From Clytia hemisphaerica (taxonomy: Eukaryota > Cnidaria > Hydrozoa > Leptothecata > Clytiidae), in the NCBI GenBank assembly GCA_902728285.1, contig CACVBU010000732.1:1304337-1368336 (forward strand): a DNA stretch of 64,000 nucleotides. The letters are read 5' to 3'. The notes beneath the pieces were generated by a model. The model was given only the letters and a program-made list of their open reading frames with translations, was not told where the DNA came from and did not search any database. Below, piece by piece: positions 22,315-33,413 of the stretch. Each line of letters starts with the position of its first letter. Within the stretch, counting starts at the first letter, position 1. Made by a program: the position numbers and the translations under genes.

Positions 22315-23280
22315 TACTCTAGCCTGGATATCCAAGCTCAAAATTTTAGAAAAAATAAGTTTTACTTCAGCCAGACAAAGTTCTAAAATTATCAGTGCGT
22401 CACAAACAGCCATATTTTAAACAAAACTCAACATTCTCACAAAAGTTGTCTTTTTGATTTCCCAAACATTCGTCTCAAGCGTTCCCTTCCACAATAATTT
22501 ATGTAATTGCAATTGCGGTCAGCCCACAGTCGGCTTCAACATATACACGTGTTTTTATTTACGTGACCAAAGTGCCTACTAAAACAATCCGGGGGTAAAT
22601 AGCGAAGCAACACAGCAGATTATTCGTAAGTATCTTTTGGCATTGACAATCAAATACAATATATTATACTTTATTTCCTTAATTCAAAAATCAAAAATTC
22701 ATTTTTCATTCGCGAAAAATAAAAATAAAAGAATAATGAATCAATATTACATACTAAGACGCCCCCGTCTTTTACTCTCATTTAATTTCCAATCTCGGCA
22801 CGTGCAAAATGCCCGTCCGCCCAATATCCACCCAATCAGCTTAAATTCACTTTAATTGTCCTTTGACATTCAAAAATTAGTATTTAACAATTATGAATTT
22901 ATAATAATTACAAAAAAGAAAAAGTTTAATACTTCATTAGTGAAATATTCAATAAATTCCTGGTTTCAATTTTCAGTGGGCGTTCTTCTAGGGCTTCGTT
23001 TATCGCGCAATTTTTGCGTCACACAAACTTTCTCGGCCCCTCGTAATAATTATACATTGCCAAATTTGGTTCTCCATTGTCGAGTCAGGATCGATGGTGA
23101 CGTCACCTAAGCATAAAAAAGAAAGGATTTCGTCAGTTTTATGCATATATTAATTTGCGAGATATTCTATTCGCCGCGCGAGCGCACTTTTCGTAGACTA
23201 GTCGGAGTACTTTCTTTTACTCGCAGGATTGATGGTAACTTTTCATCTTCGTTATCTTTAAAATGAAGCACAACCAAAAA

Positions 23281-23924
23281 AAACGAAAAAACGAACGCAA
23301 TCGAATGCCAATCGAATTCGATTGCGTTCGATTAGTGCCTGGATTCGATTGATTCGATTGACTCGATTGCATTCGCCGATTGACTAATGTATTCGATTGA
23401 TTCGACTACGTTCGGTTGGCTTATGCATTCGACTGGTTCGACTAATTGATTCTGTCGATTAACATTGATTCTCGTTCAACATTTGAAGAGTTAAACGAGA
23501 TGATATGATATGAATCATTTTAGCCTGGATTCTAGAAAATGCAGATCATGCAGGCCCACATGTTTACTGCAGGTTGTGTGTCAAAGCCCGTTCGTTGCGT
23601 TGATTTATCTATCGTATCGATACTTAACCTCCCTAATAAGGAGGCGCTCGAAATTGAAAGGAATTGAGGTAAATTGGAATTTAATTTAATCGACCACCCG
23701 TCGAACGCAGTCGAACGTAATCAAACATCAATCGAACATAATTGAATATCAAACAAACGTAATCGAATATCAATCGAATCAATCAAATTTTACCCAGAAT
23801 TTTACGTTCGATTGATATTCGATTGCGTTCGGTAATCGAATCGCAATCATTCGATTGCGTTTGATTGCGTTCGATTGATTCGATTGGAATTTTCGTTCGA
23901 TTTCGTTCGATTGACATCGTCTGG
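23281..23924. repeat. TTCGATT-rich field, related to the 11648-12111 element
   Basis: About 640 bp dominated by TTCGATTG, ATCGAA and GCGTTCGATT variants, interrupted near 23470-23690 by ordinary sequence. It ends in TTGACATCGTCTGG, nearly the same terminus as the element in the MED29 intron. A matching left terminus was not identified, so the copy may be truncated or rearranged. Confidence 0.6.
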
Positions 23925-24567
23925 ATATGCACATAATGACATGCATAATTTCAAGATGGTACCCCAGCAGTGATAAGTCAACTTAGAACGGCAGCATTTA
24001 CCATAAAATATAGACAGTGTGGTGGAAAGTCTGTTAGACAGAAAGATAGTGCAAAGTGATTTTTGGAGAAATTTTTTTTTCAAAATCCAACCCAAAACAG
24101 CAATACAAAATTAGCAAACAAAAAAGAAGAATTGAAGCAAAATAAAGATACACCTTTAGTTCTTTACACGATGCAACCAAGTCATTAAGAAGATTAAAGC
24201 AAGAATATCTAAGCAAGTAATTGAAAAGAAAACAACCAGAACATCTAAAAATTCCCATGTTTTGATCTTCACACTTCTTCCCTACCATTATTGTTATTTT
24301 TATTTGGATGCGTGGTCAAACACCCAAGGGAGATAATTAGCTATTCTATTGTTATTTGCTTCGAAAAAGAAAAATCAGGGAGATTTGCAAAGCAGCGTAC
24401 ACGCCTTGCTGATCGCCCGCGCGTTCCATCCAAATACTTAGGTGAACACTTCAAGTCGGCTTGCATAATTTCTTATACGCGCGCCACCATTCTGATTCGC
24501 TTGGACCAACCAATCAGAATATCCGCATAATCATCCTCAGATGAGAATGCAGACGATTTAGGTAAAC

Positions 24568-24618
24568 CAGACCGTAAACATAAGAAATATCAAAATCAAG
24601 AAAAAAGTTTACGGGCTG
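24568..24618. repeat. small hairpin CCAGACCGTAAAC / GTTTACGGGCTGG
   Basis: The inverted arms are 13 bp with one mismatch around a 25-bp AT-rich loop, followed by ATATCCAGGCT. The same layout recurs at 27468-27529 (CCAGACCGTAAAC to GTTTACAGTCTGG, then AAATCCAGGC), so this is a small dispersed family. Confidence 0.55.
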
Positions 24619-24702
24619 GATATCCAGGCTAACTGATAGGGTGAACAGGCCAAAATTTCCCCCTCAATTTTTAGAAACCAAACTAATTTTATTTGAAAGT
24701 CC

Positions 24703-25557
24703 ATAGAGTGCAGAGGGGTTGAAGCCCCCCCCTGAAGGTTCGGCCCCCCCTGAGATTTAGCCCCCACCAAAATTCGAAATAGACAGCCCCCCTACCAAAA
24801 TACAAAAAAAAAAATTAATCTATGCTTAAAAATCTGAACTGTCAAATCTCCGTGAATGCCATCGAAACCCTTCAAGGATCCTCGCTTTGGCTTATTACTT
24901 TTCTGAGTTTCTTTTTTGTTCATCTATAACACAGAAGAGAAGTATAATACCGAAAATTTTCCATAGAATATGAAGTTCACAATAAATTTATTGGCCTTGT
25001 ATAGCTAGAGGAAGATTTTCCTTCTATAAAAAATAAAATTTTATAAGAAAAGTAAACTGTTATTTTGAAAAAAGTGAGTAGAAGACAATTCTAACTTAAG
25101 AAAATTGTAAACACCACATGAAAATAGCTGCGTTCTTTATTTGTCATTCATTTCAATAAACAAAATTTATCACATATCACACACCCGCACGCACACACCA
25201 CAATACAAAAAAAAAAAAAAAATGTTAGAATGGAAAAAAATTCAAACAATGCAAGGTCTTCATTTTGCATGTCCACACAAGAGAAAGAGATACCAAATGT
25301 ATATGTCTTCTTTTGAAATTCTAATCAACAAACGTCAATAGTACGACTTCATTATTACACAAACAAAATACCAAAATGTAAAAAGAAAAATTTCTTAGTT
25401 CTTGGAAAAAGTTGTTGGGTTAGCCCCCAGTCAACAGACCTAAACAAATAGCCCCCCCTGAGTAAATAGCCCCCCCTGATCTTAGGGAAAAAGAGCGCCC
25501 AACCGGAACTTTAGCTTCTAGCCCCCCCCCCTAAGAGCCAGGGGGGCTGCATTCTAT
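24703..25557. mobile_element. 855-bp non-autonomous TIR element with 8-bp target duplication
   Basis: GAAAGTCC occurs immediately before (24695-24702) and after (25558-25565) the element, a clean 8-bp target duplication. The ends ATAGAGTGCAG and CTGCATTCTAT are inverted with one mismatch. Both ends are followed inward by C/G-runs (GCCCCCCCCTG, AGCCCCCCCCCCC). The interior is AT-rich and non-coding. An 8-bp duplication fits hAT-type or Merlin-type elements; the superfamily is not settled by the ends. Confidence 0.8.
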
Positions 25558-26432
25558 GAAAGTCCTTACTTTTGTGAGAAAAATGAGGGGTCATTTATTA
25601 GAATTGGCAAAGGAATCGCCTCCTTACACCTAGTCTGGAGACCTTACACCACGACGCCCCCGGGCCAGCAAGAAATAATTTTCGGAAGCACCAAAATCGT
25701 GCCAAAAATGGCGGATGAAACCTAGTCTTCTGTGCGGCGAGGTGTGGGGAGTTTTGCTGATGCGGTCTGAAAATTGGCCCGATGACTGTTAAACATTAGC
25801 TTATCGCTTAATCTAATGAGCTGGAAATGATAGCTAAAAACAAATTTCACCACTAGAAAGCTGAAATCCTCAGCTTTCAGATGGTGTAAGGTGCTTAATT
25901 GAAAAAATCCGCAATCTTGTTGAAAAATCGCAAATTCTTCTATTTTTCAAAATTCCAGATGGTCTGCAGATTTTTAATTAAAGCGCAATGTGATAGATTG
26001 TAGCCTAATCTTACCCTGGGTTTATAAAAAAAAAAAACGCGATTGAAAAGATGAACCAGCTCTATAGCAACAGCCATTTGTTTCCATGTTTTACACACAA
26101 TTTCTTTCAGAATCATTCTCGTTTTATACTTTAAAGACAGAATGATAATTGATTTCCGGGTCAAAATGTTTGACACTTGATCCAATCGTTTGCTTATCTT
26201 TCTTGCGTGGTCGTCATTTGAATTTCAGTATTCAATGCTTATAAAATTACGGTTGTTATAAGGGTATTAAACTCCTCACTAGGAGGGAGCAGATCATAGA
26301 TTCGAATTGAACGCGTAATTACTAATAGCAATTAACTTTACATAATGCTTCGATATCTCTTCACTCTCATGAAATGTGATTCAAAATTAAAGTGATGAGC
26401 ACAAAAACAAAATCAAGAATTGGAAAATTTGT

Positions 26433-26506
26433 CCCCAGCGGGATCGAACTCGGAAACCCATGCTTATGAGACAGACGCTCTAACCGCTTGAGCTAACCAC
26501 GCTTGG
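26433..26506 (-). tRNA. tRNA-like sequence (CAT anticodon position), probably pseudogene or SINE head
   Basis: On the minus strand 74 nt can be folded with a 7-bp acceptor stem (one mismatch), a good D arm (GCTC/GAGC) and a CTCATAA anticodon loop reading CAT. The B-box-like GAGTTCGATCCC is present but the T stem pairs poorly and the anticodon stem is weak. I therefore favour a tRNA-derived relic over a working tRNA-Met. Confidence 0.4.
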
Positions 26507-26642
26507 AGAGTGTGAGGGAAAGCGTGAACTTATGAGAAAGAAAAAGGAAAGAAAGAAACAAGAAGAAAATTAGTTCCCGCTTTGATGTTATTATCGAAAC
26601 AAAAGGATCAGTCACGCCGACATTCCTTTCCACACGTCAGCA

Positions 26643-26676
26643 ATCTAGTTTTTATAAATATAAAAACTAGATTGTA
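26643..26676. repeat. perfect AT-rich hairpin
   Basis: CAATCTAGTTTTTAT and its exact complement ATAAAAACTAGATTG flank a 4-nt AAAT loop. It may be the collapsed remnant of a TIR element or a cruciform-forming site. Confidence 0.7.
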
Positions 26677-27025
26677 AGGATGATTCTAAAAAAGAATAGC
26701 CGTTTTTTTAGACGACTACGTTATAGATACCTGGATGCAGTTTTTTTTACTTGTTTCCACTGATAGGGTGCGCACTCGTCAGGATTTCTTGCGCGGAACA
26801 AGGAAGAATTTACAAAAATGAACTTCAATGCATGAGAACTTACCTTTAAATCAACCAAATCTGTTCATTCTTTTTTTTAAATCAATCAGGTATTATCAGG
26901 GAAACAAGTAAAAAAAACTGCATCAAGGTATCTATTTTCTTTCCAAAGATATTGATGTTTTTCGACGTCAAGGTGAAAACACAACTTAGCGCTGACCACG
27001 GCACCAAAAAATTCTGAGTCTGGTA

Positions 27026-27180
27026 AATTACGTGGGTTACGTGCGTATCGTGGGTTCGTGGGTTCGTGGGTTAAAATGTCTCGTGGGTTCGTGGGTTCGT
27101 GGGTCCAAAAAGAAATCACGTGGGTTGAAATTGCTCGTGGGTACGTGGGTTCGTGGGTCAAAATCGCTCGTGGGTCCAAA
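27026..27180. repeat. CGTGGGTT minisatellite
   Basis: At least a dozen copies of CGTGGGTT or close variants are grouped into clusters of two to three separated by short AAAATxxCT spacers. The run is G-rich on one strand and can sustain an open frame. It is not coding. Confidence 0.8.
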
Positions 27181-28071
27181 TTTTCCCGTATTTCAGCTAG
27201 TTGATAAAGAAGAATTGTTAATGTTGGTTATATATGGTTATATATAACCAATATAACCAATAGACATGACTTTTTATAAATACCCAGGAAATGTTTTTAT
27301 TTTAATAAAACGAAACCACTTTCACCGTTTTTAATAAAACGAAACCATTCTTTTAAAAATATCTTGTATTAATTGTGTGGTAGGAGGAACCCTTAAAGGG
27401 AGATAAAAATAAGATTCCTCATAGTGACGCCGGGGGGGGGCACTGGGTTTGCGGACTGTTAGTTGGACCAGACCGTAAACCAGAGACAAAATTATAAAAA
27501 ACTAGACAGTGAAATAGTTTACAGTCTGGAAATCCAGGCCTGTCCAGGCTACAGTCGAACTAAATCTAACTCCATCAAACGATTTAATTTCAATCAAGAT
27601 AAATGAACCTAATCAAACACTCACAATTTTTGAGGCAAAGCATTAAAAATCAGATAACTTTCGGACCTAGAAAAAACCGTTAGTAAAGGGGGGACTTGAT
27701 AAGTTCTATCTATCGATTAACTAAAAATCGATTCACTCGAAAACTGTAGGAGATTCGAAGGGCAAATTTTTTTGTCAATTCTACACCCTATTAGTAGCAT
27801 AATATTTGCCCTGATCTAAAGGTTTGCTGGTCTAACAGTAATTATTAACTCAATAAGCTAAATAGGATGATATAGGTTAATTCTATCAGGTAAAGAGTTT
27901 GTTTTACTTTTGAATTTTCTTTCAAAAAATGTTAAATAGTTAAGAGAGGAAAGAGCAAGCATTTGCAATTTGTATGTTGTATCTTGTAATACTGTGAACA
28001 TGAAAATTTCAAGTAATTTTTTTTTAGTAACCCTTTTAATTTAATTCACCCCTTCCTGGTATCTTTAGAAA

Positions 28072-28821
28072 ATGTTACGTAATTTGATCTGGAAAAACCA
28101 ACAATTATTCTTGAGGCCATCACAATCCCAATTATTGAAGCCTATTTTCAATTTACACACAACATGTATAAAAAGTGGAACTCATGATTATGAAGCGGTA
28201 GATGTCTTGTTAAATGCAAAGCGACATAAAGAAGCAACAGGTAATGAATCGATTCTCAACCAAGCAGCATCGCGATCTGGAGCTGTTGTTCGATGGAAGA
28301 AAGTGGAGGGTGAAATGCTTCTGGATGAAGACCCAGTACTAGTTGTTGGTCGACCGTTTCAAATTAAAGCTGCAACTGATGTTTTGTTGAATGGGGCTGT
28401 GGAAGATACAGAAAATCTAGATAGCCAGGATGAGCGTTTAGTATGGCATGGCTATAAACGTAATTTTAAAGGCCAATTTCCCCCTGAAAAACCAAGAAAG
28501 ACTTGTATCCGTAATAATGGCAATAGAGTATCAGGAAATCCATGTCCACTTTGCCAGATTAAATTGAAGTCAAGCTATAATGTACATTTTACTGACGTAC
28601 AGCTACTTGAGCAGTTTATTTGCCCGCACACTGCTGAAATTCTTTCACCCAAGGTGACAGGTATCTGTAAGAAACAACACCTTCAAGTTGAAGCAGCTAT
28701 TAAGAAAGCTCGAAATTTTGGTTATTTACCTTTTACATTGCCACTACATTCAAAGGAACAAGGAAAACATATACCAGCCGGTATACCAACAGATAAAAAA
28801 ATCAAAGTGAAAATGCACTGA
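28072..28821 (+). CDS. MRPS18B: mitochondrial small-subunit ribosomal protein S18b-like
   Basis: A 249-residue single-exon protein of the mitochondrial ribosome small subunit (bS18 family). The basic N-terminus (MLRNLIWKNQQLFLR) looks like a mitochondrial presequence. Residues ~145-230 hold the S18 core: HGYKRNFKGQFPPEKPRKTCIR, GNPCPLC (paired cysteines), VQLLEQFICPHTAEIL, TGICKKQH and AIKKARNFGYLPF. The WxGYKRN..PP..RKTCIR lead-in is typical of the S18b paralogue rather than S18a or S18c. The region between the presequence and the core has no domain I recognise. The start is the first ATG after an AG-rich stretch; a leader exon is possible. Confidence 0.9.
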   Translation: MLRNLIWKNQQLFLRPSQSQLLKPIFNLHTTCIKSGTHDYEAVDVLLNAKRHKEATGNESILNQAASRSGAVVRWKKVEGEMLLDEDPVLVVGRPFQIKAATDVLLNGAVEDTENLDSQDERLVWHGYKRNFKGQFPPEKPRKTCIRNNGNRVSGNPCPLCQIKLKSSYNVHFTDVQLLEQFICPHTAEILSPKVTGICKKQHLQVEAAIKKARNFGYLPFTLPLHSKEQGKHIPAGIPTDKKIKVKMH

Positions 28822-29083
28822 AATTGATATTGTTAATCAGATTTTGTATACTTACCATGTTTTATTTTTTGATTCATAATTTAATTAGATAAATCTTAAA
28901 ATAAGCCAAAAAGCTTTTTATTCTGTTTCATTTCCTCCAAATTGTTCGATCTTTTAAAGTAAAATCAAAATTTATTTGAATGAATTTTGGTTGTCGGTTC
29001 TCTTCTATATCTCCAAAGTTGAATTTTTCATTTTTGTTTTTATTTCTGACTCATGTTCAGAATTTGTGTTTATTTTAGACTAG

Positions 29084-30086
29084 ATGAGTATAAATAATGC
29101 AAGAGGGTTTCGCGGTTTTGTTAGCCGCCATAACATGAAAATATTTTATACAGTCATAACAATGTCAACAGTTACAAACTTAATCATGTTGAAGAAGAAA
29201 CATGACGATGAAAACCCTATATTACCATGTAAGTATATTATTAGCTTCAAAAGAACTTACACTTTGAGTGTATTACACCTGCATGCTTTATTATCAAAAT
29301 GAATATAACTATGTTTTATTCTCTGCAGGTTTTTACTTATAAGGATAAACATATCAAACAACACAAGACATTAACAGAATCTCTCGGCTTTCTTCACTGT
29401 TTACCTTATTACATGAATATTAGGAGACGTGTAATTAACACGAATGGAAAATATTTGTTTTGATAAAAACCCCGTTTATTTCTGAAGGCTCATTCTGAAG
29501 TTTAAACCTGCTCATTCGTGTTAATTTGATGCTGTGATTTTGTTGTTTATTTCGTTTCTGTTAAATACTTCAATAATTGTATATTAGTACTAGTAATAAC
29601 ATGGTTTAGAGGGTGATTTGGGATTAATAACCCCGTGGTTCATTGAAAACATTTCAAAATTGCCCAAACGTATCGTACGATACTTTTCAACCAATAGAAA
29701 TTCTTGTTTACATCAGGGCGATTACAAAAAAGCGGGGTTATTACGGGGTAATCGCCCTGATGTAAACAAGAATTTCTATTGGTTGAAAAGTATCGTACGA
29801 TATCTTCAGAGCATTTTGATTGGTTGACAAAATATCGCACAAAACACTACGTTCAGGCTATTTTGAAATGTTTTCAATGAACCTCGGGGTTATTAATCCC
29901 AAATCATCCTATAAACCATGTTATTACTAGTACTAATAGGGTATTTCATTTTTTTATATTTCAAATTTTTCAGTGGATAAAGATGAACTTGCTTCTGGAG
30001 AGGTTTGGGTGAAAGGATGGAATCAATGGATGGAAGATTTCAATAGATTAAAGGTCTTTTTTCTCATATTTTTGTCATTAAAATAA
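29084..30086 (+). CDS. small two-exon protein with one possible membrane helix, unknown
   Basis: Exons 29084-29228 and 29974-30086 join in phase 1 with a GTAAGT donor and TTTTTCAG acceptor, giving 85 residues. The N-terminal half is basic and hydrophobic (RHNMKIFYTVITMSTVTNLIMLKKKH), suggesting a short membrane anchor like those of mitochondrial inner-membrane micropeptides. The second exon is acidic and Trp-rich (LASGEVWVKGWNQWMEDFNRLK). The reading then runs ten residues into what could be an intron (AAG followed by GTCTTT) before TAA, so a further exon cannot be excluded. I do not recognise the family. The codanin-region duplication begins within ~10 bp of its stop. Confidence 0.5.
29582..29938. 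mobile_element. 357-bp foldback MITE, almost entirely palindromic
   Basis: TATTAGTACTAGTAATAACA at the left is mirrored exactly at the right end. Outer arms of ~80 bp include GGGATTAATAACCCCG and GAAAACATTTCAAAAT. A second pair of inner arms, including GTATCGTACGATA and the GATGTAAACAAGAATTTCTA block, meets around a loop near 29730-29740. It lies in the intron of the small gene at 29084-30086. Non-coding. Confidence 0.9.
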
Positions 30087-31106
30087 TTTTTCTTAGCAAT
30101 TTAGTGTACCTATTTTTCTACGATTATAAGTTACTGTATTACTGCTACAAGTTATAATTATACCACAAGAATGATCCTTTTCTTTGGATCAAAATGTTGC
30201 TTACAAAACATTACAATGACATGTTTCAAAATAAAACCATCGCACTGTGCAGTCTGTTCCTCTAAAGGATCCTGCATTGTAACATGCGTAATTTCTCGTT
30301 CTTTTAGACCACATGTAGTTAATTCCCGTGATAAACAAAAGGGAATGAATCGCTAGGGGTGGTACAGTCACTTTCGGTCGGGGTTGTGGATGGTGAAATG
30401 TGTCGTTTTTTATGAAATTTGTCGTTCTTTTTGTCTATTTTTAGTAATGCAGGATTCTTTAGATAAACCCCCTCGTGATGTCGAATCCTTTGTCAAATAA
30501 AGACGTTCTTTTTCAGAAACCAGCATTGTTAGATACTCAGTTCTTTCATCATCAATTTTTTTATGAATTATCTTTTAGAATTTTGTTCTTGGTGGACCTT
30601 CAGATTGAACATAATGTGATGATAACCATTGGTGCAATCTCACGTGATCTTTCTCCTTCTCCATTTAATATAGGAGTATGATCTTATGCTGAAGAAAAAA
30701 TTGTATATTTCATACATCAATTAGCAGTTTCAAATAAAATAGAATAGATTGGATCATTAAAAGCAAACAGGTTACGAGATGCAGTCACACTAAATCTATT
30801 TAATTTTATTATCATTTATTGTTACGCTTTCTATATCTGTTATAGTATAATATAATGTTTGAGTGGTTTTTGATTGCTTTAAAAATACTCATATTCGATA
30901 CAATTAGGTTAAATGAGTTGATATCTCTTTCTATATTCTATAACCCATACTCACATCACAACCATGTGATTAATATATTGATAAGACTTTTTCTATTATT
31001 TAAAGAAGATGATAACTACTAAAGTGTTACTATCAAATTGAAATGACAAACAAATTTTAGTTTTTATGTATCATTTAAGAATTAACTTAACTTAGCTGCA
31101 ATTTTT

Positions 31107-31152
31107 GGACCTACCCCGGTGGGGTAGAGGTCCTATAAATTAACCGATGTCC

Positions 31153-31183
<31 letters not shown>

Positions 31184-32241
31184 TGTTACCAGCTTTTCTC
31201 AGGATTGGCTCATTAGTTTTTTCTGATTTTTGGCACAATGATGCAAAATGGTAATGCCCAAAATGTGACGGAGCCCGATTTTCGAAAAAAAATCATTTCC
31301 GGCCGAAAATGCCGGAAATATGCCGGAAAAACCGGTTTTTTGGCATTTTCTCGAGATTTCATCATTAGTTTTTTCAGATTTTTTGCACAAAGATGCGTAT
31401 TAGCAATGCCTAAAACATGACAGAGTCCGATTTTTGAGAAAAATTCTTTTCCGGCCGAAAATGCCGGAAATATGCCGGAAATCGCCTTTTTTGCAGATTT
31501 TCATCGGACTTTTTTCCTCATATTTCGTGTTTTTTCTCACAAAAACATTATTAATAGCAATGTCCACGATTCAAGCATGGTTCAATTGTCGATAAAACTG
31601 ATTTTTGAGGCCGGAACTTTCTAAAATCGCCGGAACAGCCGATTTTCGCCGGAAAAACGGTATTTTTCTTGAATTTCTCGACTGTACTTTATATTTTTTT
31701 ATGAAATTTTGCACACTGATGTAAAATGACAATACCTAAAAAGTGACGGAGCCCGATTTTCTAAAAACATTTTTTTCCGGCCGAAAGTGCCGGAAATATG
31801 CCGGAAAAACTGGTTTTTTGGCATTTTCTCGGATTTTATCATTAGTTTTTTCTTTTTTTTGCTCTAAGATGCGTATTAATATTGCCCAAAACATGGCTGA
31901 GTTCGATTTTTGAGAAAATTTTTTTTTCCGGTTGAAATGCCGAAATCGCCGTTTTTGCAGATTTTCATTAGATTTTTTCCTTGTATTTCTATGTTTTTGA
32001 CACAAAAACATTATTGATAACAATGCTCACCATCAAGCATGATGCAATTGTCAATAAAACTGATTTTTGCGACCAGAACTTTCTATTAATTTTTTCCCTA
32101 CAACCCTTCCCTCTCCCCTTATCAACAATCAATGATGAATTTATTGCGTTATGCATTTTCGCTAAACGCTATGTTTTCTGACTGATTTTTTTTCATTTTT
32201 CTCCTTGCATTGCTATCTAACTTTCATCATCAGGTAGGTCC
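31107..32241. mobile_element. 1.1-kb TIR element with GGCCGAAAATGCCGGAAA repeats
   Basis: The ends GGACCTACC and GGTAGGTCC are exact inverted repeats. Just inside the left end is a hairpin (ACCTACCCCGGTGGGGTAGAGGT) followed by a (TCCG)/(TTCG) tetranucleotide run. The body has three to four internal direct repeats built on TCATTAGTTTTTTC, GCCCGATTTT and the TTTCCGGCCGAAAATGCCGG motif. There is no transposase. It is present in unit A of the duplication only. Confidence 0.7.
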
Positions 32242-32742
32242 ATTCAGCATCTAGCTTGTTTAAGCTTGCATTTTTGATAAAAGCTTTCTTGGGAATGTTA
32301 CGATTTTCCTTTGGAGCGTTTGGGATTGTTGATGTTTAAATTTGTTGTGTGTTATTGCAATCACATTTTTTTGGGGGAGGGCTGGTTGAGGCTAATTGGT
32401 TCCATAAAATCCTAAAAAAGAGGGAATCCTGAAAATATATAGCTCTATGTCCATAACATAGAAAAAGACATTTATACTTTCGAATTTTTGGTCAGGGTAT
32501 AGGGGGTAATTCTAGGGAAGGTTTATAAAGACTGATTTTATGTATTTTTCCCTAGCTTTTGTGGTGATTTACTTGTTGCTTCCAAAGAAAGTCCTTTAAA
32601 GTGTTACCCACTAATATGTCAAGGTTATGATATGTATCCAAATATATTTATTTTTGTACGGAAAAAGTTTATCTTATTTTCATCCATTTGTTTGTTCTAG
32701 TAAAATGAATACACATATAGATAATAAAAACAAAGCATGAAA

Positions 32743-33413
32743 ATGGCAGACGATGTATTGAACGACCTGCTGAATGGAGAAATGAAAGAAAATGTTGTTT
32801 TGTCTGCGTTATCTTCCAATATCTACATCCCAGTAAGTTGACCTAGATTGATTTGTTCAGATCCATACATTCTGGTCACACTGTACAATCTTTTAATGCT
32901 TAAGCTACTTCTAGATTGAACAATTATGATTTATGGCATTTTTGTTTTATTTTTCAGTACAAAGGCAATGAAGTCTCCATATCAGAATTTATCCCTCATT
33001 TCATGGCCTTCTTACGTGCTCGATTACTCCAAAACACAGATCAAAGTAATGGCCACACTCCTTATTTCTCACCGAGACAAAAAGAAGAACAACGAAAAGC
33101 TGAGAGAAGCAAAATCAAGAACAAATCTAATAACATCGGTGGGAAAACAGCTCGCCTCAGTCTCCAATATGCAAGCTCTCCTCTAAAAACTGTCAACAAA
33201 AACAATGAGAATCGAAATTTGAACAACCAATTACATTCTGGCATTTATGGGATTTCACCAATCAAAGGCATTGAAACAAAGCGCGGGAAATCTGGCAAAC
33301 ATAAGAGGTTGAATAAGAAAGATATTTCTGACATTAAAACATTTTTTCTTAGCAATTTAGTGTACCTATTTTTCTACGGTTATAAGTTACTGCATTACTG
33401 CTACAAGTTATAA
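32743..33413 (+). pseudogene. truncated 5' copy of codanin-1 (exons 1-2 only)
   Basis: Exon 1 (32743-32832, MADDVLNDLLNGEMKENVV) and exon 2 (from 32958) are nearly identical to those of the downstream gene, with intact splice sites. Exon 2 runs to LNKK and then reads into unrelated duplicated sequence, ending at a TAA at 33411-33413 with no donor site. An upstream in-frame ATG at 32737 adds MK. It could still give a ~180-residue protein with the N-terminal helical segment and Lys-rich linker, or transcription could read on into the next copy. I favour a pseudogene. Confidence 0.75.

Larger units (their letters stand above)
17654..28071. other. 10.4-kb gene desert made of repeats
   Basis: No ORF here shows recognisable homology or believable exon structure. 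The TIR elements, hairpins and simple repeats that can be delimited are listed separately. ORFs such as 18700-19167 have biased, low-complexity translations and no family features. Confidence 0.6.

Noticed and set aside
24703-25557. CRISPR-like or G-rich regulatory array suggested by recurring GCCCCCCCTGA blocks
   Set aside because: Spacing is irregular, there is a clear TIR and target duplication, and this is a eukaryotic genome.
26433-26506. Functional tRNA-Met gene
   Set aside because: T stem and anticodon stem pair poorly although size, A/B boxes and acceptor stem fit; kept only as a tRNA-like relic.
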